This document shows, piece by piece, positions 33,201 to 46,406 of a stretch of DNA of 64,000 nucleotides (position 1 is the first letter of the stretch; each line of letters opens with the position of its first letter). The notes under the pieces were generated by a model. The model was given only the letters and a program-made list of their open reading frames with translations, was not told the DNA's origin and made no database searches. The translations under genes and the position numbers were made by a program. This stretch comes from Endocalyx cinctus (taxonomy: Eukaryota; Ascomycota; Sordariomycetes; Amphisphaeriales; Apiosporaceae). The stretch covers positions 868,001-932,000 of the forward strand of contig BCKC01000006.1 in NCBI GenBank assembly GCA_001600455.1, given 5' to 3'.

Positions 33201-34851
33201 AAGCCGTTCGCGCTTTGGTTCCGAGCTATCCCAGTTCTCGCCGTCCGAGCTTGTGGGTATGTTCTGACCCAAGTCCATGTCGGCCATCGTAGTAGTAATT
33301 GTATTATTTCCGGGACTTGGTGCTATTCCGTCCATCGATGGAGTCGCACCCACAATGCCCTGAACGCCGTGCGGCGGTGTTGGATACATTCCACCCCCAG
33401 TTGCCCCATTTTGGTTGGATCCACGCAAGGCAAGAGGAGAAAGTCCACTGGCGTGCTGTCCCTGGCCGCCATCCTGGCCGCCATCCAGTATAGGGATTTC
33501 ACGAGTCGCTACGGCCTCTCTTTCTTTCCTTTTCTTGTCAAGTAACTCATCTCGATCCGCCGTCTTTAAGAACCAATTCTTAGCGGCATTCAAAGGGTCA
33601 AAATTCCGGTTCGAGTCTGATGTTCTAAACTCGTCGGACTCACATTTGATGGACAACTGCGAGAGAACTTTACAAAAACATAGACTGGATGGCCACGACA
33701 GACCAGGAGACGTGCCAGCCATGGGTGTCCGTTTCCCGTCAGTACTCTGTTCGGAAGGCTTGCGCCTTATACGCTGAAGGCTGGTCCATTTTTGTGATCC
33801 ACCTGAATCCAATGGGACACTACGAGATTGTAAGTTTCTAAGGCACGTACTCTTCCATCGACTGTCATCTCTATCAGACCGGATTCTAATAATCTGAGTA
33901 TCAGGCGATTGGCCACGACTGCTTCCAGCAGTGGTAGCTCCCTCTGTTGCGATGGTGGGTTGACATGTAGCAAACAAGCCGAGGGGAGCGGCTAAAACTG
34001 TCATACCCCAAGGTGGGAACTGATGGTTGAGGCTTTCGGATAGATGAACAAGGCTCTCGGCAAATGAATGACTCAACGATACCACCAGGCACCCCGTTGT
34101 CGTGAGATAGACTCGTAGCGAAGCAAGAATGGCTGGCAAGGGGCCGCATTCGGAAAAGTAGGACTTAGATAGAAGGAGGGTCCGTAAACTCAGCGGGATA
34201 GCACCGGTCCTAGCGCAAAATCCTCCAGACAAAGTGGAGAGGGCGGCAGAGATGAGGTTTTCATGAGCATCTCGGATAGATATCGTGATGGCAGACTTGG
34301 AGTCAACCGGAGTAAGCGTCTTTATTTCTTGTTCCGTGGACGGATTCGGAAAGGACGGAAGTGCGGCGGACTGTGCACCCCTGAAAGATGGATCGAAGGC
34401 AGCTGATCCACTCGAAGATGAACTACTTGGTGTATTCACGGCGTTTCCAGAGTGTAGTCTGTTTTTCACAAGCGCAGCCGGCTCAAACGTGCCTTCTTCA
34501 ACTAAATTAACCGTACAGTTCCCATTCTTGATCGTCTTGAGAAACCCGCCTGGTTCTTCGTGTTCACCATGACTCTTCCGTCTCTGCGATAATCTAAAGC
34601 ACCAAAGTATACGGCGTGTAGAGTCGATGTAAGTCAGGCAACCGTCTCTTCGTAGGTGATTTTCGAGTTCGGAGGAAAATGTGGCAAAGGACGCCGTACT
34701 TGAGGATGTAGGTTCATAGTAACCAAAGCCGATGTATGATATATTATCCTAAACGTGCGCAATAATTAGACACCTAGAACTCAGCTTCATCATTCACCGA
34801 CGGGGTACTCACAATTACTAATACATTAGTCTCATAATCACCAGGGTCCAT
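30255..34851 (-). CDS. MED13: Mediator subunit 13 (CDK8 kinase module)
   Basis: Exon 1 (34851-34813) codes MDPGDYETNVLVI. A 64-nt intron (GTGAGT donor) leads to a single 4,494-nt exon, giving 1,510 aa in all. Med13 (Ssn2/Srb9) links the CDK8/cyclin C kinase module to core Mediator and blocks its contact with RNA polymerase II. Seen: the N-terminal Med13 domain (ISYIGFGYYEPTSSS, LRVYLTTTGCLVVSLSHSF), a long disordered middle with the fungal signature NLFGELGPDMFG and DITEADFNFFDEQ, then the C-terminal Med13 domain (IHWRVIIAKCGVMEPHEIE, ANITLTLIGVD, WHIAAAEKGVRALYMLM at the very end). It diverges from ENP2 across 1.1 kb. Confidence 0.95.
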
Positions 34852-35966
34852 ATCGTGAATCGTAGCGAAGTGTTATGATATTAAGGCACACTCAGAAACC
34901 ACCGCAGCCTCCGTTGGTAGTCGCGGAGTTTAATAAAAAGGATGCGCAAGACTAGCGGCTTGCCAATAATTAAAATAATTAACAAGATGTATTTGCGACA
35001 ACTAATGCCAACTACAACCCTTATTTTTCGAAGCTTTGGATCTCCAGCTAGCGCTGGACTCCATGTCTATCGTGAGCGATATCAACAATATGGAAGTTCA
35101 ATGGGAATGAAATAATGGGCGGCGCGCAAATCGAAATCATCAACTACCAACGAAATATAGCTGGGATGGATGGATGGATAGATGAATAGGGTAGGATACG
35201 AAAGGTAAGTTGAGTAACTGAGGGAACCAAGATCTCACGCGACTGGTTTAGCTTCTAGATATTATTTAAAACGTTTCTTTGATTAAACAATGTGGAGAAA
35301 AAAACTAGTTTTCCCGAATTGACCGATTAACACCCTTAGTATAAAATGAATAATGATATTAGAAATGAAGTCAAGAATAAGAAAGGCGATGATACCAGTA
35401 ATTGCTTAATATCACGATGTAATACCCGTGGACGTTGGTATTAAGTCGTAGGTGATCCGGTTCAGCCTTTCAGTGTACTGTGTACTGTATTATACCTAGC
35501 ATACCGGTGGATGGATACTGGTACAAGAATTGTAAGTTAGTACTATACGGAGTACTTAGGTAATGCTTATTATAAATACCCAAGCATGGGTGCTACTATA
35601 ACGCGAAGTCCCCGAAATGACCTGGATCAAACTGCTACCACGGATATACCCACCAATTAAATTTTGCCTGTGCCTAGTACAGTACCTAGAACCATTAGTG
35701 AACTACTACAGTAAACTACACTACTATTGGATTGCTATAGTACTACACTTATCAGCTCTATTATCAATATCTGGATCCACTAAAACTTTTCTTATCGCCC
35801 CTCTGTAAGCATTATCGTCAATTAGCAAAGGCTTCCAAAGTTATTTTTTTTTTCTTTTGCTCCCTGGTTAAGAGATTTTTCAACATAGTTGCAAAGTTTC
35901 TTCCACAACTGTCATATCCGATATAGATTGATCTTGGTGCGGATTTCTGTACCATATTGATTTACC
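34852..35966. promoter_or_regulatory. Divergent promoter region, MED13 / ENP2
   Basis: This 1.1 kb spacer is shared by two outward-pointing genes. It has a GGAT microsatellite (35164-35180) and one TACGGAGTA (35546-35554). I see no small gene. Confidence 0.5.
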
Positions 35967-38222
35967 ATGAAAGTGACAAATTCCGGAGATGTATTGGTTT
36001 ATACCATATCTGGCGCTGATACGTCTCGCCCACTTCCCGACTGGTAATTGTTATTTCCTCGCATCTTTTATATTGAATACTGGAAGAGCATAGCTGATTG
36101 ACTTTCATGTGCGTAGGCTTGCTCGTCGACGGAAGCGAAGTTTAAAGGCCGATCCCGAATACCAAAATCGAATAGAACTTCTTCAAGACTTTGAATTTGA
36201 GGAAGCAAGTGTTTGTGTGAGAGTCTCGGAAGACAATGACTGGATTTTATCAACTGGCACTTGTTAGTCTTCTACCACATTATTCGATATCCAGTTGAAA
36301 GAGGTAGTATTTCTAATAAGATACAGATAAGCCTCAAATACATTACCACGATCTTCACAACCTTTCCCTTTCTTTCTCGAGACACACCAAATCACTGAAT
36401 ACTACGTTCGTCCTCCTTTCTACCGATTATACGAAATCACTCCATCTTCAGAGCGATAGAAAACTAGAATTTCACGTAAGTTACATGTGATACCGACATA
36501 TTTGTTGTTCCGTTGTTCTAATTGCGGAATGCAGACACCTTCAGGTTGTCATTACGAATTAAGACTCCCACGCTACGGTCGAGACCTCGTTTATGATCGA
36601 CTTTCAACCGAAGCACTAGTACCGGCTGTTGGATTAGGGCCTGATGGAACTGGAGAGGTATTCCGATTGAACCTTGAGGTCGGAAGATTTATGCGATCGT
36701 ACCAGGTGGACATTGGAAATGACGATAATGTCGAGAGAGGCTTACAGGGAAGTATAGATGCCGGGAGCGTCAATACTGCCGCAATTGCTGATAATACCCA
36801 CGGTCTGGCTGCATTTGGGACATCCATTGGCTCTGTCGAATTTTTCGATCCGCGATCGAAGTCTCGAGTTGCTAATATCGGCGGCTTTGATGGGCAAGTA
36901 ACGTCTCTCGCATTCGGCACCTCTGGCCTATCCATAGCAACGGGAACATCCACTGGTTTTGTTAAGTTATTCGACCTTCGAAGCACAAGACCGTTGGTCC
37001 AAAAAGAGCAAGGCCCTGGATTTCCCATCAAAAACATCATCTTTCTGGAGACTGCTTCTCAAGAGAAGAAGATTCTATCTGCCGACAAACAAATGATCAA
37101 AATCTGGGATGAGCAAGACGCCAAAACATGGACGTCAATTCAACCCAATGTTGATATCAATTTCGTTACGTGGTGTCAGAACTCGGGCATGATTCTAAGT
37201 AAGTTTTTGCAAGCCGCTCCTTTTACTTACATTCCCTAGTACAACATGTTCTTTATAAGACGGACAGCATATTTTTGAGAGATTATTAGTGCGAATGGCT
37301 AATATGCGACATTACAGCTGCGAATGAAGGAAAGCCAATGCATAGCTTTTTCATACCACAACTAGGACCAGCCCCTCGCTGGGCTTCCCACTTAGACAAC
37401 ATTACGGAAGAAATGGCGGAAGAAGTCAGCACCGATAATTACGAGAATTTCAAATTCCTCACTCTCCCCGAATTAAAAGCTCTGAGTTTATCGCATCTCG
37501 TGGGGAAGACCAATCTTTTACGGCCGTATATGCATGGATATTTCGTGTCTACAAAACTATACGAACAAGCCCGTCTCATTGCCAACCCGTATGCAGCTGA
37601 TGAAGAGCGTGCTAAACGTGTCAAGGAGAAAGTTGAAAAGGAAAGATCTAGCCGCATCCGCGGAAATAAGAAAGTCAAAGTCAACCAGCAACTCGTTGAC
37701 AGGTTACTCAAGCGACAGGAGCGGAGGGCTGAAGTCGATACCACTGCTGGCATACTTGGCGATGAGCGATTCCGCAAGGTCTTTGAGGATGAGGAGTTCA
37801 AAATTGATGAAAACAGCCGCGAGTTCCGTGTTCTCAACCCTGGAACAAAGGTTGACCATCCAAATCAGATCGACGCTGCTGCTGCCTCTTCCGGTGATAG
37901 CGATGACGATTCGGATAGTCTAGGTAATAGCGATAGCGACGAATCCATGTCCGAGGAAAACAACAGTGAATCAGTCGTGATGCGTGTTACTTCCTCGAAA
38001 CAAGCCAATGGTCAGCGAGAAAAAGATACGTCTTTGGGCTCCAGAGCTCCGACAACAAGCCGGGCAAACAAATCTCGGGGCGGGGATGTAGTAGGAGACA
38101 AGTCAGTCACGTTTATTCCCGAATCAAGGAAGAAGCATAGCGAAGCACCGCAGGCTACGACAAGGACGAAACAGAAAGATAATAGGCGAAGTGCCAGCGC
38201 CAACGTCTTCCGGCGACTCTGA
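35967..38222 (+). CDS. ENP2: Nucleolar WD40 protein Enp2/NOL10 (ribosome biogenesis)
   Basis: Five exons, 35967-36043, 36117-36262, 36327-36475, 36535-37198 and 37318-38222, give 646 aa. Introns are 59-119 nt. Enp2 is an SSU-processome component needed for 18S rRNA maturation. The first 125 residues lie on three small exons. Seen: SGADTSRPLPDWLARRRKRSL (split by intron 1), FVLLSTDYTKSLHLQSDRKLEF, CHYELRLPRYGRDLVYDR, WD-type repeats (AAFGTSIGSVEFFDPRSK, IATGTSTGFVKLFDLRS, ILSADKQMIKIWDEQDAKTW), then the NOL10-type region PAPRWASHLDNITEEMAEE, YENFKFLTLPELKALSLSHL and FRKVFEDEEFKIDENSREF. The tail is acidic then basic (SSGDSDDDSDSLGNSDSDE), as usual for nucleolar proteins. Confidence 0.96.
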
Positions 38223-38412
38223 TACCATATATATGTTATGGCAAGCAAATGCATACTGTACAGAGGATAAAGACACAACCCGTCTAATCCAAACTACCTT
38301 TAATGATACCCAATAATATATTCCTTCTGAAATCTTTATACTCCTAACTGAAGATGAAATTCAATCTTAATATCAACCTAACTCCACACACAGCCAGCAG
38401 ATCCGCGTTCAA

Positions 38413-38926
38413 TTATTTCTTGAGCCATCTCTTGTTCCTGCCTTCGGGGCTCTGACGTGCTTCGGCTCTAGCTAGCCCCTTCTCGACGTCCTCGGGGCGT
38501 AGTCTAGGTGTGGGTGGTACATCCTCTAGCCTGACACGACCTCGAGAAGATTTACCGGAATCCTTTACCGACTTTGGAAATTCGGACCGTCGAGGCGTAA
38601 GAGCAGTGACGACCTTCCTTGCCGAGCGACGTATACTCTCTCGGATCTTCCATTCTCTCTTTTTGGCCAGATAGAAGAGGACGGCGGTGGAGACTGGTTT
38701 ATTATTAGCCGCCTACTCACAAGAAATATAACAGCGAGGTATACTCACTTCCAAGCACGCCTACAACTGCGACAACGACAATGATTGCGATAATAGCGCC
38801 ATGGGAAAGTGTCATAGCTCCGGGGCTCGAACCGGCCGCACCCGCTGCTGTATCGACACCATTATCGTAGCCACCATCGTAAGATCCTTCTGATGCGAGA
38901 GGGAAGGGGTCGTAAGTTTCAGACAT
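38413..38926 (-). CDS. Small single-pass membrane protein (conserved fungal, unknown function)
   Basis: Two exons, complement of 38926-38749 and 38693-38413, give 152 aa. The 55-nt intron splits the membrane-proximal segment. The N-terminal 45 residues are Gly/Ala/Asp-rich without a signal peptide. Residues about 44-70 form a membrane helix (GAIIAIIVVVAVVGVLG plus ISTAVLFYLAKKREW). The rest is a basic cytosolic-type tail (RESIRRSARKVVTALTPRRS), then RVRLEDVPPTPRLRPEDVE and a basic end. This layout, with FYLAKKREW directly after the helix, is what I recall of a small conserved Sordariomycete membrane protein; no function is known to me. Charge bias predicts N-out/C-in topology. The gene converges with ENP2, whose stop is 190 nt away. 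Confidence 0.8.
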
Positions 38927-41900
38927 AATGGCTTGATGTTGGAAATATGGCGGCTTGATAAGTTGGCGATTTGTATGTTGGTTAAATGTCGCACTGTCGC
39001 TGACGAGTCGACCCACGTACCCGACGGGAAAGATGGCGAGAGAGAGAGAGAGACGAGGGGGAATAATTGAAAGCTGTATCCCAGCAATTCAAAGAACTTA
39101 CCGTCAACTTATGAATAAAACTTTGCGTAGGGAGAGTATATAGGTGGGGCTTAATCCGAAGCTCTTATAGGATGTCCTGTGATTTTATCTACGGTTGATG
39201 TGACACGCTCCGCATTTCAACAAGTGATTGTCGTGACGGCACTTGAGTCAAGTTTTCTCATGCACGCAAAATTATCTGGAGTTCACAGGGTCCTACCTGT
39301 GACCTGGCAGGCTTTGGCGCGCTATTGGGTCTACAAGATCTTCACATCTGATACCAAGCGATGCAGCTTATAAAATTGAAATGTGTTGAGAGTTATGATT
39401 GGTTCGTCGTCGTATTGGAAGCGCTTAACCAAGGGGAAGCAAGGGCGCTTCCACAGATGTTATACTTTCGTCGTACCAATCACCTCTTAGTGGCCAGGGG
39501 TTTGTGGCAGGGGTGAATATCAGTGCCGTCTCTAGGATCCTTGTCCGAGGATGCATGTCACATCTGTCGCCCAGCTTTTTTCCTTTTTCCGTTCTCGTTT
39601 CGTCGATCATATTGTAAAGCTTTTCGTCTTTTTTTTTTTTGGTCACATTTATTCTGTTGAATAATATCATATTTTATTCGCCAGTCGGTATCTAACTCTC
39701 TCGAAATAGTATAGAACAGGTAATATCGTGAAAGATGCTGGTGTATAAATGCGATGAATCTATTTAACGTTAATGAGCTATTTACCTACAAATCACTCTT
39801 TCGATGCTTTTCCAAGTATACGCACGCGCCGATTCATCATATCACGTAGCAATTAGAAGAAAAGGGCGAAAAACAAAAAGAAAAGAAAACCCCAAGCTCC
39901 CACATGAAGAATCTTGAAATCGACTGCTAGTGTACTTCTAACGCACCCCACCATCACCATGATAATGCTATTTCGATGTAGCATAACGAAATTTAGTTCC
40001 CTCATACACACTTTACTACTCCAGTAATAGGACAAGTTCTCCAGGCCCGATGCTAGACTTACAGACAGGCCGCCAAACGGTCTCATGAACCGCGCTAGAA
40101 GCCATTTTGTGTATACTAATTAGGGTGCCGCATAAACCGCTCTGCCGATGCAGAATATTGACTCCAACCCGACCATGAGGCCAGTTTCGACGAGTAGGTT
40201 TTATTTATAGATGAAGCAATTCGCTGTTCATGTATTTATTTACTTATTCGCCTACTTGACACTCGCCAATCCTTAATATCTTCGTTTGTATACGCTGCTG
40301 AATTTCCTTCGCCAATAAATCCTCGCCACGAGATGCAAGGACCACAGAAATCCGTCGTAGTTCTATTTTCGTCATAAAGGCGGGCTAGGGTAAAAGATTT
40401 CTATTCTTCAGTCTACCGTACCGATCGCCTAAATACACGACCTTTACTGAACTTATACTGATATAAGGTCACTCAAATGATGTCGAGGAGGGTTCAGCGA
40501 TCGGGCTTGCTGCACGTTCCTTACGGATGACGACCGATCCGATGCGGTACCACACGGGAGGTAATTAAAAAAGATATTTCTATCTCAAGACATACCCACT
40601 AAACGACTCGGAAGAAATGGAAACATCCATGGATGTATATAAAAAGTAATCAAGATGTAAAAATAAACTATTTACCAGATAAAAAAAAAAAAAATAGTGT
40701 CTATGTTGCCTTTCCAGGGTCTGCCGTTATGTTCATTTTCATTTTCAGGTAACACTTAGCTGCCAAGTTATGATCAGTGCAGTCAGTTACATTCATCCCA
40801 AAGTATCAGTCTCAAAGGTCGACTTGCTAGATTTTTTTTTTTTTTTTTTTTTTAAAAAAAATCCATTTTCCATGGCTATTTGAAAAAAACGTCTTATCAA
40901 AAAAAAAAAAAAAATTCAGATATATATTAATAAGTAATTAAACGAATCTAGAGGGAAGTGATTTAACTGACTACCAAGGTAGCTAGCTCTTGGATATATT
41001 ATATGGATAGGAATATATCCAATGAATTTCTTTTCTGCATCGCTGCAACCGCTGTACGTGTGTAGGTGAGTAATATCCGAAAGCTTTCATCCATCTAATG
41101 TTTTACGATATCCTATATCTTACCAAACGAAACATTTTCAGTATAAATATAAACTCAATTCCACGTACGTTATCGGCTTTCTAATAACTAGCAAGAATTT
41201 TTGGTGTATACCCTCAATCCATAGTGTAGGAAGAACGGAATAACACAGCAGGAATGGAGGCTAATGGCCTATGTTGATTCAAGACCTCTATTAGTCTCTC
41301 GAGCACCTCGACTGCTTGGTCCAGCAATTCCAGAAATCATAGAGCCCGTCATATTGTGATTTATCTTCCTTACTTCACGAACGGCGACTATAGTTCAGTC
41401 CTATACGCTATGCGTGTGAGGTGAATTAATACATGTTCATGGATGCGATCTACTAGATCTATTAGTAAAGAGTATACTAAGTATCTCTCAAGATAACCCT
41501 CTGTTATGGATCTCTATGGATAATCTGAATATCGCCTAGGTGAGTAAAGTATTTTTTCCATATCCATTCTCTGTCTTCTAAGCACCTAGAGTAACTTAGT
41601 ATTTTATGACGTTACGAAGCTCGTTACTTCAGGTGGTTTATAGAAAGAGCATTGAACAGAATATGAATGAACCCGCGCAATCACTATATTTACTTGCCTA
41701 GGTAGTATCTTAGAAGGCACATTCAGAACAGAAATTCTAATCATTGCGGCTTCCCCCTGCTATGTTCAGATTTCCAAATCCACCTGGCAGTCAAATCCTA
41801 TGCAGGATTATCATGACGATGTTATTTCAAGTTTTGTTTCTTCCCTTTTCAATTACTATAATACTCAACGAGATCATCCCAACCTTGAGTGATAGTTGTT

Positions 41901-42195
41901 GATCATAGTCACGAGGCAGTAATACTGTCAGTGTAATAATTCTGTATCTATTGTGACTAGTATTGGCAGATATTATAAATCTCCTCGTCGACACTTACCA
42001 CTGGGAAATAATACACTCTTGTTCCAAGCTACATGACTTACTTAACTTTTATCTGATTGAAGATCACACTTTCGTTTTCTCCTTTTTTTTTTATTCATTT
42101 CTCCTCAGAAGTATCCTCTATCCATTACTCTATATTCGTATTTTGCTCAAATACTTGGATGAAACTGTGTAGAAAGCACATGGTATTGCTTCACT
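38927..42195. other. 3.3 kb intergenic region, AT-rich
   Basis: Contains a GA run (39038-39053), several poly-A/T tracts, the T22A8 palindrome at 40832-40861 and only short frames. No gene was recognised. Confidence 0.55.
40832..40861. repeat. T22A8 homopolymer palindrome
   Basis: Twenty-two T directly followed by eight A. It can form a perfect A:T hairpin and is a likely nucleosome-free tract. Another poly-A lies 40 nt further on. Confidence 0.85.
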
Positions 42196-45100
42196 ATGAG
42201 TACCGCCTCCGCAGAACTGTTGGGTGAGGATTTGACACTTTTTACGGGGTTTGATACTCAAGACAAAGCTGATCTGACCCCTGAAAATGAATCGAATTCG
42301 GCTTCGTCTAATAATACTAGCATCAAGAAGTTCACTCGTCCAGACATTGATGGAATGGGAGATATCACTGCTGGCTTCCAGTTTCAAAAAAGGCCAGCCC
42401 CCCAAGCGAAACATGTCCAGAAAACTAGTCCAACACTAAATGAAAGTATGATGCAGACCAATCGAATAACATCCTTCATTACACAACAATCAGCTCATTC
42501 ACGTCAAAATACGGATGGCCCGCCTGTTGGTTTAGAAAGGTCCGACAAGCTACTCCCACCATGTACTGAACCGGCGCAATCTGATAGCATCGTTCAACAT
42601 CCCAATAATAAAAGATTACACTTTCATCCTCGTGGAGTTCACACTGAAGATGCTAGTTCTATCCATCGATGTGTTCAATTGTCACCGTCGGGGATTATTA
42701 CCTCGCCTCCCCCCTTCAGCGATAATCCTAAACCGACTGTTCTTGAAGAGCCTCCGAGTCTTACTCCTCGCCAACATTCAAATCGAATGAAGGTCCCAAA
42801 ACGAGCCTTTGACCCTTGCGCTAGAGCAAAATTCGAAACAGTTTCATCCCAACAAAGACAATCGTCTCTCAGCACCACTGATCCAACAATCCCATCGGGT
42901 GTAGAGAAAGCAGCAATCGCATTATCTCCTAAACCGACACATACTCAAAAGAAAAGATTTCGTGAAGAACACCCAGGAGACCTGGCCTTTCAGACATCTT
43001 CCCATAGATCTCGCCCAAAAGTCGCCAGCAAGAAGCCGTTCAAACACGAGGCTGATCAAGCGTCGTTTCGTAACACGGAGAAGTATAACATTGGTAATAA
43101 CGCAAGCCAACGACCGCGTTCAAGCGATTCCAACGTCTCCAAACCACGGTCGCCTACCAGATTCAGAGGCAAGACGGGAACGCCCACCTCTCAAGACATT
43201 ACATATCGCCATAGGAGTCTAGCATTCGCTGTCAATCATCAAATTAATTCCGAGAATGAGCTTCAACTCCATTGGAAAAATAAGTTTTCCAAGCTGGCAG
43301 AGCAAATTGCGACCAAAGACGCAGCTATTGAGCAGCATGTAGCAATGCTAATAGAACGCAACGGGCGCATTGACATTCTACAGCGTGAAAAGGAAGAAGA
43401 AAAACTTCAATACGAAGAACAGCGAGACCAATTAGCTAAATCATTAAGCAAGATGTCAGAGCTAGAGGGAAAACTCCGCACCTATCGACATCGCCTGAAC
43501 GAAGCAACCAACGAACAACAAAACATTTTCACACTTTGCAAAGAGAAGTGCCAAAGAACAATCTCACAAATAAGGGAAGAGGAAAGAGCCCATAGAGAAA
43601 CCATAGCGGATGCTCTGAAGATCTCTGATGAAGCCAGACTAGAAATTAAAAAAAGTACTGTTGCCGTTATAAGTCAAGCACGCAAGGAGGCTGAAGATTG
43701 TAAGTTCCAAGGTTACGAGTCAGCTGTCTAGTACACGTAGACTAATGTATACTAGCACATACGACCATCAATAATCTGAAGCTTCAACTAACAGAGAAGG
43801 AGAAGGATATCGAGAGGGAGAAAAGCCACTCCGATCATCTTCGTGGGTTGTTGTCTGATACAGAGAAACAGAACGGAGAGACATTTGAATTATTAGTTTC
43901 TCAGAATACGGAATTACATCAGAATATGCAACACCAAACCGAAAAGTAAGTGTGGAATATTCAATCGATGAAGCATTGCTAACAGTCTGCTAGAATAGAA
44001 GTCCTCTCTAGAGAATTGGAAGAAATGAGATCTGACTCATCAAAGTCAGAAGTAGTGATGCAGAGATTGGAGAAACTACACAAGGATATAATTACAGCGT
44101 AAGATAACACAAATGAAAAATATTGGATTTTACTCACTGTTCTCTGTTAGGATTGCTGCGGAAAGGAGTGATGATGTCGAAAAAACCATCGATGATGTCT
44201 ATCAAATCTGCGAGAGCCTTGATAAGAAGGTGCACGACGTTCAAGCCACAGTAAACTGGTCAGAGAAATATCAATCTATCGCTATGACTTCTCAGAACCA
44301 GTCTCAACAAATAGAGAAGCTACAATCTTCCCTACGAGATGTGAACTTAGAGCTACAAGACAAGACTCGTGTGGAAATAGAGCTTCAACAGCGCATTCAT
44401 CATCTTCGGGAAGAAACAAAAAAGTACGAAAATGAGGTGGGTGACGAATTGGCGACCCAGCAGAGTAAATTCCGGCGAGAAGAAGTCGAGAAGAACAGGG
44501 CTCTCGCGGACTCCGCGAGGGAGCTTCAAGAAGCACGCCAGAAGCTTGAGGCCCAGAATCGACAAGTACAGAATACGGAAGTAAAATTGCGAGAAACGTG
44601 CGAAAAGCATCAGATGCAAATAACAGCATGTAACCAGGAAAAAGAGCAAGCTATCCAAAGCCAAATAGCAAGCGAAGACAAGGTGCAAGAGATTTCTAGA
44701 CGCCTGAGAGATATGGAGCCTACACATCTCGAAACTCAACAAAAACTTCAGGATGAGCGACGAGACGCACAAATTTCTAATCAACATCAATCAGATGATG
44801 AGCTTGAGAAGATCTGCATCAGGATGAATTCTGGTACAGAAAAGCTGGATAGAATTGTTATCGGCTTCGAGACTTCCGCAAGATTACAAGGGCGGTTGGT
44901 GAAACTGCTCGAGGGGTGGGGAAACGACACGAACAAGCTCACGGAAATGCAACAACTTGCTAATAAACTTGAAAGCTACCAACATGATGCAACTAGAATA
45001 GCCGACAGTTTTAAGGAGTACCTCAGTACGCAGAATGAAGTAGCGAACACGGTTAGATATCACCACGAAAAGGTCATCGAGAACGAAGTTAATGCTCCTT

Positions 45101-45804
45101 CCGAACAACCTAAGACATTCAACGACGAGGGAAGCCCCGTGACTAACGACAAAACTACACAAGACAACGAGAACTCTCATCCTATCGGACCTAACTTCGC
45201 AGAACGCCTTCAAGCTACCCAACGTAGAGTCCTAGTACAATCTCCAGTGACCGACGATGAACAGATTATTCCTATTTCGGTAGACGAAGAAAAGAACTTG
45301 CGGAGACAGTCAGGTATGCCACGCTCTATCATGAAGAGAGCCGCACGTAGTACGTCAGGGGAGGAGGACGTTGGTGAGATGCTCAATACCACTACCACTT
45401 CAATCGTAGCGGAAGACCTAGTAGACAAACAACCAACCTCGTCGGCGTCAGGACGACCGGCAAAGCGAAAATTGAAGAGATCGCTGACAAATCAGTCCAC
45501 CTACAATCGTGTGGTTATGGGACTGACCTCGCGGGCGCACATGCCTATAAATGATGGGGATGATATTCAACCACAAACCGACGGTCGCAAACGCTCGACT
45601 GCAAGCGATGGTGAGCTTGGAACAGTAGTGGCAAAAAAACTTCGGAGAGATAACACCGATGAAAATTATGAAATTCCCCGCGAATCGTCGGAATTCTTTC
45701 AAACGCCCAAAAGCAGCACCGCGCGCTTTACGGAGGCATCTTTAGGGCGAGGAGGTCCGATACAGAGAAGACATTCCGGGCTTGTTACGTATAGCAAAAG
45801 CTGA
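42196..45804 (+). CDS. Large coiled-coil protein, unknown function
   Basis: Four exons, 42196-43699, 43756-43945, 43994-44098 and 44151-45804, give 1,150 aa. Introns are 56, 48 and 52 nt with GTAAGT/GTAAGA donors. Residues 1-340 are disordered and Ser/Pro/Lys-rich. About 345-980 is heptad-rich coiled coil (IEQHVAMLIERNGRIDIL, LEGKLRTYRHRLNEATNEQQ, LQSSLRDVNLELQDKTRVE, ARQKLEAQNRQVQNTEVK). The C-terminal 200 residues are basic and disordered with motifs like GRPAKRKLKRS and FFQTPKSS (possible NLS and CDK sites). This plan resembles structural nuclear proteins such as synaptonemal-complex, spindle or chromosome-axis components, but no diagnostic motif is visible, so I do not assign one. Splice junctions all keep the heptad frame, supporting the model. 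Confidence 0.85.
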
Positions 45805-46406
45805 GGAGAGAGTTCGCGCTTCTCGTCTCAAGGAATAGTTCCAATGCTTGATATTCTCCTAGCTCGAGCGACGCGATTAACAGGAAGAGGGAGAAGCACA
45901 TTTGATCTCCGATCACGATAGGGCCAGCCACCCCAGAGGCACAGTTGTGACGAACTATCGAGAGGAGTATCTAAAGTAGCTTGGCGACACAGTTCAGAAA
46001 GAGATGATTATTGAGGATAAAGCTGCTTAGAAGGCTGATCTCGCAATGTCGCTACAGAGGGCGCATCGTCAATAATGTTCACATGATGGAAGAGTATCGG
46101 TTTGAGGTTATAGAATCGCTGCTTGCTTTCCCAGGCTTTATTCAATTCTACATATTTAGCAATATAATGCACTTTCCCCATTAGCGCCGGTCTATACTAT
46201 TATGTAGTATATTTACATGTTGTACATGAGGCCTTTTGTATGTCTTCTTGGCCCGGGTAGAATTTATTTTTGAGGCCGGGGAGTTATGACTCGCTACTCT
46301 ATTTTATGAGTGCCGTCGTATGATGAATATTTGGGTGAAAATCCGATGCTCGAGGGCGATTCGATTCAGTTGCGAAGGCAGCTCGAGCCAGGTATTCGTA
46401 TATGGT
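45805..46406. other. Intergenic region between convergent genes
   Basis: No coding signal on either strand; it holds the 3' regions of the coiled-coil gene (+) and bL33m (-). Confidence 0.6.
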
